Source: Teichococcus aerophilus (GTDB lineage: Bacteria > Pseudomonadota > Alphaproteobacteria > Acetobacterales > Acetobacteraceae). Taken from it: 64,000 nucleotides of DNA. The DNA lies in assembly GCF_014490485.1 (NCBI RefSeq), contig NZ_JACTVA010000002.1, positions 214,300 through 278,299 on the forward strand. The letters run 5' to 3'. How positions within the stretch are numbered: the first letter of the stretch is position 1; each line of letters opens with the position of its first letter. A program made the translations under genes and the position numbers. The notes under the pieces were generated by a model, which saw only the letters and a list, made by a program, of their open reading frames with translations, was not told the DNA's origin and did no database searches. Of this stretch, positions 43,067 to 51,388 are shown in pieces.

Positions 43067-44041
43067 ATGACGCTTTCACGCCGCCTGTTCATGGGCGCGG
43101 CGGGTGCGACGGCGCTTGCCACGCCCGCCCTGGCGCAACGCGGAACCTGGCCTGACCGGCCAATCCGCCTCGTCCTCGGCTTCGCGACGGGCGGGGTGGG
43201 GGATCTGACCGCGCGCCTGATCGCGCCCAAGATCGCCGAGGGGCTGGGGCAGCCCATCGTCATCGACAACCGGCCCAGCGCCGGCGGCATCGTCTCGGCC
43301 GAAAGCGTTGCCCGCAGCGCGCCAGATGGCAACACCATGCTGTTGCTGACCACGACCAACAGCACGGCATCGGCCATCTACAAGTCGCTGCCCTACGACG
43401 TGGTGCGGGACTTCGCCCCCATCGCGCGCATCGCGACCTTCGACCATGTGCTGCTGACCGCCGCCAACAGCCCGTACAAGACCTTGCAGGACGTGCTGGA
43501 TGCAGCGCGCGCCAAGCCCGGCAGCATCAATATCGGCTCCATCTCGGTCGGCAATGCCCAGCACCTGGGGGCCGAGCTGCTGCGCAGCATGACGGGCGCC
43601 GACCTGACGGTGGTGCCGTATCGCTCGACGCCGGATCTCATCAACGCGACGGCAACCGGCGATGTCCAGATCGCCAGCGAGATTCTGGCCCCGGCCCTGT
43701 CGCAGCTGGATGGTGGGCGGCTGCGCGCGCTGGCCATGACGTCGGCCGAGCGCTTCCCGTCCATGCCGAATGTCCCGACGGCGACGGAGTCGGCTGTGCC
43801 CAACTACATCGTCGGCTCCTGGAACGGCATGGCGGCGCCGATCGGCACGCCCCGCCCGATCATCGAGCGGATGAACAAGGAGATCGTGCGGGCGATGGCC
43901 CAGCCGGATATCCGCGCCAAGCTGTTGGAGCTGGGCGTACAACCGGCAACGTCGACGCCGGAGGAATTCGGCACCTTCATCCGGGCTGAAGGCGAACGCT
44001 GGGCGAAGATCGTCCAGGACGCCGGCATTCCTAAGCAGTAA
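43067..44041 (+). CDS. TctC/Bug-family solute-binding protein with Tat-type signal
   Basis: 324 residues from the ATG at 43067, which has GGGAG 9 bases upstream (a TTG at 43058 was rejected). SRRLFMGAAGATALATPALAQ is a twin-arginine signal. The Bug series is complete: DRPIRLVLGFATGGVGDLT, VIDNRPSAGGIVS, and the RSTPDLINATATGDVQ region. It belongs to the IclR-controlled cluster and should bind that pathway's substrate; no membrane subunits are adjacent. Confidence 0.93.
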   Translation: MTLSRRLFMGAAGATALATPALAQRGTWPDRPIRLVLGFATGGVGDLTARLIAPKIAEGLGQPIVIDNRPSAGGIVSAESVARSAPDGNTMLLLTTTNSTASAIYKSLPYDVVRDFAPIARIATFDHVLLTAANSPYKTLQDVLDAARAKPGSINIGSISVGNAQHLGAELLRSMTGADLTVVPYRSTPDLINATATGDVQIASEILAPALSQLDGGRLRALAMTSAERFPSMPNVPTATESAVPNYIVGSWNGMAAPIGTPRPIIERMNKEIVRAMAQPDIRAKLLELGVQPATSTPEEFGTFIRAEGERWAKIVQDAGIPKQ

Positions 44042-44054
44042 GGCAGCAGCACCG

Positions 44055-44948
44055 ATGTACGATCAGAGCGACCCCCGGGCTGCGCTGGCATCCGCGAGTT
44101 CCGCGCGCGTGCCCACCGCCTTCGCGACAGCCAGCTACGCCCGCTTCTACGAAACCCCGCCCCAAGACAAGGCAGCAGGGCTGAGCCAGTGGTACGCAAG
44201 GGGCCAGAACTTCCTGGCAGCCTACGCCGTGGCCGATTCAGGCCGCGTATTCGAGCGCCGCGACCAGCCGGACGAATACGTCGTTCTGCTGCCCGATGCC
44301 GATATGGAAGCCGAGATCGAGGTTGCGGGCGAACGGCATGTCCTGCCTGGCAACAGCCTGGCCTTCATTCCGCCAGGCGCCAGCCGCATCACCCTGCGCC
44401 GCGCCGGGCGCCTGGTGCGGCTGTTCACCACCCGGGCCGAGGACCTGGCGGCCCAGTGCGTGAATGCGGGCCAATACGCGCAGCCCGACCCCAACATTCC
44501 GCCGCTGCGGGATTGGCCGGCGCCGCCGGGCGGCCTCCGCTACCGCGCCTACAGCCTGGATGTGCCGCCGGAGCCCGGTCGCTTCGGGCGCATCTGGCGC
44601 TGCACCACCTTCATGATCAACTACCTCGACCCCGCGACGGAGCCGCGCGACAAGACGAAGATGTCACCGCACCACCACGACGATTTCGAGCAGGGCTCGC
44701 TGGTGTTGGACGGCGCCTACACGCACCACCTGCGCTGGCCCTGGACACCGGACATGACCATCTGGAAGCCGGATGAGCACGAGTATTGCGGTGCGCCGTC
44801 GCTGACCATCATCCCGCCGCCCTCCATCCACACCTCACGCGCGGAGGAAGCCGGGCAGATGGTCGATATCTTCTGCCCGCCACGGCATGATTTCTCCGCC
44901 AAGCCCGGCTGGGTGCTGAATGCTGCGGATTACCCACAGGTACCGTGA
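44055..44948 (+). CDS. Bicupin-like protein of unknown function
   Basis: 297 residues with two beta-rich halves. The first has PDEYVVLLPDADMEAEIE and LPGNSLAFIPPGASRI, a cupin without obvious His ligands. The second has MSPHHHDDFEQGSLVLDGAYTHHL and SLTIIPPPSIHTSR, a cupin with the H-x-H...E...H metal set. Such proteins can be sugar-acid isomerases or dioxygenases; no specific match is recognised. It ends the IclR cluster before a strong hairpin. Confidence 0.75.
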   Translation: MYDQSDPRAALASASSARVPTAFATASYARFYETPPQDKAAGLSQWYARGQNFLAAYAVADSGRVFERRDQPDEYVVLLPDADMEAEIEVAGERHVLPGNSLAFIPPGASRITLRRAGRLVRLFTTRAEDLAAQCVNAGQYAQPDPNIPPLRDWPAPPGGLRYRAYSLDVPPEPGRFGRIWRCTTFMINYLDPATEPRDKTKMSPHHHDDFEQGSLVLDGAYTHHLRWPWTPDMTIWKPDEHEYCGAPSLTIIPPPSIHTSRAEEAGQMVDIFCPPRHDFSAKPGWVLNAADYPQVP

Positions 44949-44953
44949 CACCC

Positions 44954-44977
44954 CTGGCGGGACGCAAGTCCCGCCAG
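44954..44977. terminator. Hairpin between convergent bicupin and GntR genes
   Basis: A perfect 10-bp stem CTGGCGGGAC with its complement and a GCAA tetraloop, 6 bases after the bicupin stop. GNRA-type loops stabilise such stems. No T-run follows. Confidence 0.7.
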
Positions 44978-44993
44978 CCGACTGGCCCGGCCG

Positions 44994-45680
44994 TCAGATC
45001 AGGTCCTTCACCCGCTCGTAGGTCCGGTCGAGGTGGAGTTGGAGAATGGCGACCAGGCCTTCGGCGTCCCGGGCCTTCAGACAGCGGATCATCTCCCCAT
45101 GCTCGGCAACCGCGCCGGCCCATTTCTGTGGCCCGGCATTGCCGATGAAGCGGATGTGCTTCATGCGGGACTGGATAGCGTCATGCGCCCAGACCAGCGT
45201 CGCATTGCCTGGCAAAGCGACGATGCTGGCATGGATGCCCTGGTTCAGCTTGAAATAGGCCAGGCGGTCATTGCTGGCGTAGCAGGCGATCATCGCGTCA
45301 TGCATCGCCTCGATCGCCGCGATGCCGGCATCGGACCCCTCCGTGCAGGCGAGGCGCGCCGCCAGGGCTTCCAGCGACTTCAACACGGCGAGGCTGTCGG
45401 CCACGTCCTTGAGCGTCAGCCGCCGCACCACCGCGCCACGGGCCGGCACCAGTTCCACCAGCCCTTCCCCGGCCAGCATCCGCACCGCCTCCCGCAACGG
45501 GGTCCGGGATACGCCGAGCTGGGCGCAGAGCGCGACCTCGTTCAGCCGCGCCCCGGCGGGGATGATGCCCTGCGTCACCAGGTCGCGTAGCCGGGTGGCC
45601 ACCTCCTCCTGCAAGGGTCGCCGGATGATGGGGCCCGCCGTGGTGGCCGAAGAGGGCTGGGTTGGCACGCTGTGATCCAA
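44994..45680 (-). CDS. GntR family (FCD) transcriptional regulator
   Basis: 228 residues: a winged helix (EEVATRLRDLVTQGIIPAGARLNE, then GVSRTPLREAVRMLAGEGL, about 25-85) and an FCD domain (YFKLNQGIHASIVAL, EHGEMIRCLKARD). It is divergent from pdxA-like and tctCBA, and a 9-bp inverted repeat with GTATGC/GCATAC covers the promoter between them. It probably represses that operon until a small acid accumulates. Confidence 0.92.
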   Translation of the reverse strand: MDHSVPTQPSSATTAGPIIRRPLQEEVATRLRDLVTQGIIPAGARLNEVALCAQLGVSRTPLREAVRMLAGEGLVELVPARGAVVRRLTLKDVADSLAVLKSLEALAARLACTEGSDAGIAAIEAMHDAMIACYASNDRLAYFKLNQGIHASIVALPGNATLVWAHDAIQSRMKHIRFIGNAGPQKWAGAVAEHGEMIRCLKARDAEGLVAILQLHLDRTYERVKDLI

Positions 45681-45736
45681 TCTCGCTGGTCGCCCGTCTT
45701 ATATCGGAAGCCGGCTGGCAGCGCAGGCTTGCGGCG

Positions 45737-45777
45737 TTGACACTCATCTAACTGTATGCAGTATGCTGGCATACAGT
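45737..45777 (+). promoter_or_regulatory. Promoter with GntR-type operator
   Basis: TTGACA (45737-45742) is followed by TATGCT (45762-45767, spacing 19) or AGTATG (45760-45765, spacing 17). A perfect inverted repeat ACTGTATGC (45751-45759) and GCATACAGT (45769-45777) covers the -10 region, the classic arrangement for repression. FCD-type GntR sites often have a GTATAC-like core, which agrees. Confidence 0.7.
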
Positions 45778-45795
45778 AATTTCCAGGTTCGGAAA

Positions 45796-46830
45796 ATGCC
45801 AGTGAGCCCACAGCCCGCCCCGCTCCGCCGGCCCCGCATCGCCCTCGCCATGGGCGACGCCGCCGGCATCTCCGCTGAACTCGCAGCACGGGTGCTGGCG
45901 GATGAGGACGTTCGGGCAGCAGCCGACATCCTCGTGCTCGGCGATGCCCGCGTGCTGGCGCAGGGCGCGGCGACCGCGGGCGTGACGCTGGACGTGGCGA
46001 CCATCACCGAAGGCCAGTCCCTTCCCACACAGCGGGACAAGCCGGTGCTGCTGGACCTGGGCCATTGCGACCCCGCCGACGTGCCGCTGGGCGAGATCTC
46101 CGAGGCCGGCGGCCGTTTCGCGACCGAGAATTTCCGCCGCGCCCTCGCCATGGCGGCGGGCGGGGAGGTCGACGCGGTCTGCTTTACGCCGTTCAACAAG
46201 GCCGCGATGCGGCTGGTCACGCCAGGCTATGAGGACGAGATCGGCTTCACGGCCGAGGCTATCGGCTTCCATGGCGTTGCCAAGGAATTCAACGTGCTGG
46301 AGGGGCTGTGGAATGCCCGCGTCACCTCGCACGTGCCGCTGAAGGACGTGGCCTCCCTGCTAAGCAAGGACGGCATTCTGGGCAATCTGCGGCTGACCAA
46401 CGATGCGCTCAAGGCGTCCGGCATCGCCCGCCCGCGCATCGCCGTGGCGGGGCTGAACCCCCATGCCGGCGACCATGGCAATTTTGGGCGGGAGGAGATC
46501 GACATCATCGCCCCCGCCGTGGAGGCCGGCAAGGCGGAGCAGATTGGCTGCGACGGCCCGTTCCCGGCCGATACAGTGTTCGTCCGCGCCAAGCGCGGCG
46601 ACTTCGATGCCGTGCTGACCATGTATCACGACCAGGGGCAGATCGCGATGAAGCTGATCGGCTTCGATAGTGGCGTGACGCTGATGGGCGGCTTTCCCTT
46701 CCCCATCTGCACCGCCGCGCACGGCACGGCCTACGATATCGCCGGGCGGGGCATCGCCCACCCCGGCGCCATGCGCAATGCGATCCTGCTGGCGGCCCGC
46801 ATGGTTGCGCGGGAGAATGCCCCCGCCTGA
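45796..46830 (+). CDS. 4-hydroxythreonine-4-phosphate dehydrogenase family protein (PdxA2-like)
   Basis: 344 residues from the ATG at 45796; an upstream ATG at 45763 falls inside the operator and was rejected. PdxA signatures are RIALAMGDAAGISAEL, the ALAMAAGGEVDAVCFTPFNK active-site stretch, GLNPHAGDHGNFGREE and YHDQGQIAMKLIGF with metal-binding His/Asp. PdxA paralogues in catabolic operons (PdxA2) oxidise phosphorylated or free four-carbon sugar acids rather than making vitamin B6. The operon context favours that, without the usual kinase OtnK/DtnK nearby. Confidence 0.88.
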   Translation: MPVSPQPAPLRRPRIALAMGDAAGISAELAARVLADEDVRAAADILVLGDARVLAQGAATAGVTLDVATITEGQSLPTQRDKPVLLDLGHCDPADVPLGEISEAGGRFATENFRRALAMAAGGEVDAVCFTPFNKAAMRLVTPGYEDEIGFTAEAIGFHGVAKEFNVLEGLWNARVTSHVPLKDVASLLSKDGILGNLRLTNDALKASGIARPRIAVAGLNPHAGDHGNFGREEIDIIAPAVEAGKAEQIGCDGPFPADTVFVRAKRGDFDAVLTMYHDQGQIAMKLIGFDSGVTLMGGFPFPICTAAHGTAYDIAGRGIAHPGAMRNAILLAARMVARENAPA

Positions 46831-46890
46831 GACCACCGATAACCGCGAAGACCCATAAGGGCACGCGGAGTTCCGTAGGAGGAAGAATCC

Positions 46891-47892
46891 ATGAAGGTTA
46901 TGTCCCGGGCGGCCCTCGCCGCCGGCCTGACGCTGTCCGCCTCGCTGCCCGCCATGGCGCAGGCGACGTGGCAACCCACCCGCCCGGTAGAGTTCGTCGT
47001 GACCTCCGGCGCCGGCGGCGGCACGGATGTCTTCGCGCGGACGGTGCAGGCGGCGATCGCCAAGCACGACCTGCTGCCGGTCTCCGTGGTCGTCACCAAC
47101 AAGGGCGGTGGCTCCGGCGTCGAGGGCTATGTCTATGGGCGTGGGGCACAGGGCGACCCGAACAAGGTCATCTTCGGCACCAACAATGCCTGGACCTTGC
47201 CCATGGCCGTCCGCACCAACTGGCAGGTGCAGGACCTGACGCCGGTCGCGACCATGGCCTTCGATGAATTCATGCTGTGGGTGAAGCAGGACTCGCCCTA
47301 TCGCAGCGCCGCAGACCTGATCAACGCGGCGCGGGAGAAGCCGGGCTCGGTGCGCATCGGCGGCAGCCAGACGCGGGATACCGACCAGACGCTGGTGGCG
47401 CTGATCCAGCGTGCCGCGGGGGTGCGGTTCACCTATATCCCGTACCGTGGCGGCGGCGAGGCCGGCGTGCAGCTGGCCGGCGGGCATATCGACGCCAACA
47501 CCAACAATCCGTCCGAGAGCATCGGAGGCTGGCGCGGCAGCCAGGTCCGGCCCGTCTGCGTGTTCCGGCGGGAGCCGCTGCCGGCCGGGGACCGGGTGAC
47601 GGAGACCCAGGCGTGGTCCGACATCCCCACCTGTGCCAGCCAGGGTTTGCCGGTGGACGAGTACCGGATGCCGCGCACCATCTTCCTGCCCCCCGGCGCC
47701 CCCGCGGCCGCCCAGGCTTTCTGGACCGACCTGTTCCGCCGCGTCAGCGAGACGCCGGAGTGGAAGGACTACGTACAGCGCACCAGCCAGAGCGCCCGCT
47801 TCCTGGCCGGCGACGAGATGCGCGCCATGATCCGCGAGGAAGAGCGCGCGACCCGCGAGATCTTCGTCGCCGAAGGCTGGACCTCAAACTGA
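46891..47892 (+). CDS. tctC: TctC/Bug-family solute-binding protein of the tctCBA transporter
   Basis: 333 residues. Sec-type signal MSRAALAAGLTLSASLPAMAQ. The Bug series is VEFVVTSGAGGGTDVFART, VVVTNKGGGSGVEGYVYGRG, NAWTLPMAVRTN and FTYIPYRGGGEAGVQLAGGH. AGGAGGAAG lies before the ATG. It is the only one of the five Bug genes followed by tctB and tctA, so it is the real binding subunit of a tripartite tricarboxylate transporter. Confidence 0.92.
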   Translation: MKVMSRAALAAGLTLSASLPAMAQATWQPTRPVEFVVTSGAGGGTDVFARTVQAAIAKHDLLPVSVVVTNKGGGSGVEGYVYGRGAQGDPNKVIFGTNNAWTLPMAVRTNWQVQDLTPVATMAFDEFMLWVKQDSPYRSAADLINAAREKPGSVRIGGSQTRDTDQTLVALIQRAAGVRFTYIPYRGGGEAGVQLAGGHIDANTNNPSESIGGWRGSQVRPVCVFRREPLPAGDRVTETQAWSDIPTCASQGLPVDEYRMPRTIFLPPGAPAAAQAFWTDLFRRVSETPEWKDYVQRTSQSARFLAGDEMRAMIREEERATREIFVAEGWTSN

Positions 47893-47918
47893 CCGCACAC
47901 TGAGCGAGGAGGGGCGGC

Positions 47919-48401
47919 ATGCTGACCCGCTTTCATCTGGAGCTGATCTTCGCCGCCTGTGTCTTCGCCATCGGCGCGGTCGGGCTGTATGGCTCGCTGG
48001 AGTTGGACACGGGCTGGGCCTCGGACGGGCCGCAGGCGGGCTTCTTCCCGTTCCGGGTCGCGTTGATCCTGATGGCCGGTGCGGTCCTGGTAGCGATCCA
48101 GGCCGTCCGCGCCCGCGCGAAGCTGCGGCCCATTGCCATCACCGACCGTGCGGGGATGCGCCGCATCCTGTGGTTCGGCCTGCCGATCATCGGCATGGTC
48201 GCCCTGGCGCAGTGGCTTGGCCTCTATGTCGCCATGGCGGTGTACCTGCTGGCGACCATCCGCCTGGGCGGCCGCCGGCCGTGGCATACCAGCCTGGGTG
48301 TGGCGGCGGGCGTGACATTGGTGACCTTCGTGGTGTTCGAGTGGTGGTTCCAGGTGCCGCTCCTCAAGGGTCCGCTCGAAATCATGCTCGGCCTGGCCTG
48401 A
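47919..48401 (+). CDS. tctB: Tripartite tricarboxylate transporter small membrane subunit TctB
   Basis: 160 residues with four membrane segments: ELIFAACVFAIGAVGLYG, a FFPFRVALILMAGAVLVAI hairpin, WFGLPIIGMVALAQWLGLYVAMAVYLL and the last pair with VFEWWFQVPLLKGP. The RBS GAGGAGGGG stands 5 bases before the ATG. It partners TctA in the inner membrane. Confidence 0.9.
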   Translation: MLTRFHLELIFAACVFAIGAVGLYGSLELDTGWASDGPQAGFFPFRVALILMAGAVLVAIQAVRARAKLRPIAITDRAGMRRILWFGLPIIGMVALAQWLGLYVAMAVYLLATIRLGGRRPWHTSLGVAAGVTLVTFVVFEWWFQVPLLKGPLEIMLGLA

Positions 48402-48411
48402 AGGGTACTTC

Positions 48412-49947
48412 ATGCTCTCCAACCTAGATTCGCTGATGCACGGCTTCAGCGTCGCCCTGACCGCCTACCACATCATGCTCATCGTCGGCGGGGTCCTGCT
48501 GGGCATCCTGGTCGGTGTCCTGCCCGGCCTGGGCGCGCCGAACGGCGTGACGCTGCTGCTGCCGCTGACCTTCACCATGGACCCGGTCTCGGCGATCATC
48601 CTGCTGACCAGCCTGTACTGGGGCGCGTTGTTCGGCGGCTCCACCACCTCGATCCTGTTCAATATCCCCGGTGAGCCCTCTTCCGTCGCGACGACCTTCG
48701 ACGGCTATCCGTTGGCGCGGCAGGGCCGTGCCACGGAAGCGCTGACCTACGCCTTCCTCTCCGCCGGCTTTGGCGCGCTGGTCGGCATCATCGTCATCAC
48801 GCTGCTGTCCACCGCCGTCGCCTCCTTTGCCCTGCGCTTCGGGCCGCCAGAGTATTTCGCGGTCTACCTGCTGGCCTTCTCATCCTTCATTGCCTTCGGT
48901 GGCGGCACGCCGCTGAAGACGATCATTGCCCTCGCCTTGGGGTTCGGTTTCGGCATGATGGGGACGGATACGGTCTCCGGCGCCATGCGGCTGACTTTCG
49001 ATGTGCCGGACCTGATCCGTGGCATCTCCTTCCTGGTCGTCGTCATCGGCCTGTTTGGCCTGGGCGAGCTGCTGCTGACCATCGAGGAAGGGCCGGAGTT
49101 CAAGGGCGCGAACGGCAGGATCGACCCACGGGAGATCCTGCGAACTGCCGCCCGCATGCCACGCTACTGGGCAGCCATGCTGCGCGGCAGCGCGGTGGGC
49201 GTCTGGATGGGCATCACGCCCGGCGGGCCCACAGCAGCCTCCTTCATGTCCTACGGCATTGCCCGCCGCGTCTCCCGCAATGGGGCCAATTTCGGCAAGG
49301 GCGAACCGGAAGGCGTGATCGCGCCAGAGACGGCGGACCATTCCGCCGGCACGGCCGCAATGCTGCCGATGCTGTCGCTTGGCATTCCTGGCTCGGCGAC
49401 CTCGGCCGTCATGCTGGGCGGGCTGATGATCTGGGGCTTGAACCCGGGCCCGATGTTGTTTGTCGAGCAGCATGATTTCGTCTGGGGCATGATCGCCTCG
49501 ATGTATCTGGGCAACGTCATTGGTGTCGTTCTGGCGCTGGCGACCGTGCCGCTGTTCGCGGCGATGCTCTCCGTCTCCTTCGCCATCATCGGTCCCATCA
49601 TCGTCACCGTCTGCCTAGTGGGGGCCTATACCGTGGCCAATGCCGGGTTCGATCTCTGGCTGGCGGTTCTGTTCGGCGTCATGGGCTACATGATGAAGAA
49701 GCTGGACTACCCGCTGGCACCGATGGTCCTGGCCATGGTCATCGGTGACAAGGCGGAGGACGCGTTCCGCCAGTCCATGCTGCTCTCAAACGGCTCCGTC
49801 ACCATTCTCTGGTCCAACTGGCTGGTGGGGACACTGACCAGCATCGCGCTGCTGTTCCTGCTCTGGCCTGTCGTGGCCATGCTGCTGGGGCGCCGCCGTG
49901 CCAGCCGGGCGGCCATGGCCGCGGCGCGGCAGGGCGAGGCGGTATGA
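48412..49947 (+). CDS. tctA: Tripartite tricarboxylate transporter large membrane subunit TctA
   Basis: 511 residues, about twelve membrane segments. TctA signatures are GVLPGLGAPNGVTLLLPLTF, the SLYWGALFGGSTTSILFNIP loop, LSLGIPGSATSAVMLGGLMI and GIIGTVTGLIPGL-type ITPGGPTAASFMSYG. It uses the proton or sodium gradient to import a carboxylate handed over by TctC. It lies 10 bases after tctB. Confidence 0.93.
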   Translation: MLSNLDSLMHGFSVALTAYHIMLIVGGVLLGILVGVLPGLGAPNGVTLLLPLTFTMDPVSAIILLTSLYWGALFGGSTTSILFNIPGEPSSVATTFDGYPLARQGRATEALTYAFLSAGFGALVGIIVITLLSTAVASFALRFGPPEYFAVYLLAFSSFIAFGGGTPLKTIIALALGFGFGMMGTDTVSGAMRLTFDVPDLIRGISFLVVVIGLFGLGELLLTIEEGPEFKGANGRIDPREILRTAARMPRYWAAMLRGSAVGVWMGITPGGPTAASFMSYGIARRVSRNGANFGKGEPEGVIAPETADHSAGTAAMLPMLSLGIPGSATSAVMLGGLMIWGLNPGPMLFVEQHDFVWGMIASMYLGNVIGVVLALATVPLFAAMLSVSFAIIGPIIVTVCLVGAYTVANAGFDLWLAVLFGVMGYMMKKLDYPLAPMVLAMVIGDKAEDAFRQSMLLSNGSVTILWSNWLVGTLTSIALLFLLWPVVAMLLGRRRASRAAMAAARQGEAV

Positions 49948-49984
49948 ACGGCAAGCGTCTCCATTCTTCAAGCGGAGCTCTGAC

Positions 49985-51388
49985 ATGAACTACGATATCC
50001 TGTTCCGCGACCTGGGCGACCGCCGCTTCCTTGTCGGCCTGGCCGGCGCCAAGGGCGGCTTCAGCCGTACCTTCCTGTCCCAGCTTCGCGCCGTGCCCAA
50101 CCTGCAGGTCGCGGCGCTGTGCGACCTGGATGCGGAAGGCGTGGTGGCCCTCCTGGCGGAACTTGGCTACCCGGCGCAAGCGGCCGTGCTGTGCGAGGAT
50201 GCGCAAACCGCGCAGCGCGCCATCGCATCCGGATCGATCGCGGTGGTGCGGGACCACGCGCTGCTGGCCGGCCTGCCATTATCCATCGTCGTGGAAGCCA
50301 CCGGGCAACCTGAGATCGCCGCCAGCATCGCGCTCAACGCGCTGGAGCGTGGCGTGCACGTCGCGATGGTGACGAAGGAGGCGGACTCGGTTGTCGGGCC
50401 GCATCTCAACCAGGTCGCGTTGCAGAACGGCCTCGTCTATACCACGGTGGATGGTGACCAGCCGGCAAACCTGATTGGGCTGGTCAGCTGGGCGCGCCTG
50501 CTTGGTTTCGAGATTATCGCCGCCGGCAAGTCCAGCGAGTACGACTTCGTCTTCGACCACGGAACCGGCCAGGTCACCTATACCGACCAGCAATGCCATG
50601 CGCCCGGTCTCGCTGGCCTTTGGGTCATGGGCGAGAATGTTTCACAGGCCCTGGCCGACCGCTCGAAGGCGTTGGCCGCGCTACCGCAAAGCGCGACGCC
50701 CGATTATTGCGAGATGAACGTGGTCGCCAACTCCACCGGCCTGATCCCGTCGCGCGATGAGCTCAACTACCCGGTCTGCCGCATCTCGGAACTCGCCGAC
50801 ATCTTCATCCCGCGAGAGGATGGCGGCGTCCTCGACCGGAGCGGCGTCATCGACGTCTTCAACTGCCTACGGCGGCCGGAAGAGGTCAGCTTCGGCGGCG
50901 GCGTCTTCGTCATCGTGCGCTGCGGCGACAAGGTTGTGTGGGAATTGCTGCGCGGCAAGGGCCATGTTGTCAGCCGGAATGGACGTTATGCCTGCATCTT
51001 CCTGCCATATCACCTGATGGGGCTGGAAACCCCCCTCTCCCTGCTCTCCGCCGTCGCCCATGGGCATGCTTCGGGCAGCGACCGGCAACAGGTCCACGCC
51101 GTCATGGTCGCGCGCGCCGATCGCGACTTCCGTGCCGGCGAGTTGCTGGAAATGGGCGGGCACCACCATGTGATGACCGATTGCACTGCGCTTCTGCTGC
51201 CGGCTGAGCAGGCCGAAGGGCTGTCGCCATTCTACCTGGCCGCCAACAAGCGCCTGCTGGCGGATGTTCGCAAGGGCGACATCATCCGCGAAAGCGTGGT
51301 GGACCTCGAAGGTTCGGTCCTGCAGCAGATCCGTCAATCGGTGCTGGTGCCTGGTGGCACAGCGACCAGGGCGGTTCCCGTCCTCTAG
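49985..51388 (+). CDS. NAD(P)-binding oxidoreductase with C-terminal SAF-like domain
   Basis: 467 residues. A Rossmann domain (FLVGLAGAKGGFSRTFLSQL, CDLDAEG, VEATGQPEIAASIALNALERGVHVAMVTKEAD) resembles homoserine dehydrogenase or DapB-like folds. The middle carries DYCEMNVVANSTGL and the end (VHAVMVARADRDFRAGELLEMGG ... RKGDIIRESVVD) looks like a SAF beta-clip as in altronate/hexulosonate-type dehydratase tails. It follows tctA by 37 bases in the GntR-controlled unit. No reaction is assigned; oxidation or aldol-type conversion of the imported acid is a guess. Its stop overlaps that of the convergent LysR gene (CTAG). Confidence 0.82.
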   Translation: MNYDILFRDLGDRRFLVGLAGAKGGFSRTFLSQLRAVPNLQVAALCDLDAEGVVALLAELGYPAQAAVLCEDAQTAQRAIASGSIAVVRDHALLAGLPLSIVVEATGQPEIAASIALNALERGVHVAMVTKEADSVVGPHLNQVALQNGLVYTTVDGDQPANLIGLVSWARLLGFEIIAAGKSSEYDFVFDHGTGQVTYTDQQCHAPGLAGLWVMGENVSQALADRSKALAALPQSATPDYCEMNVVANSTGLIPSRDELNYPVCRISELADIFIPREDGGVLDRSGVIDVFNCLRRPEEVSFGGGVFVIVRCGDKVVWELLRGKGHVVSRNGRYACIFLPYHLMGLETPLSLLSAVAHGHASGSDRQQVHAVMVARADRDFRAGELLEMGGHHHVMTDCTALLLPAEQAEGLSPFYLAANKRLLADVRKGDIIRESVVDLEGSVLQQIRQSVLVPGGTATRAVPVL

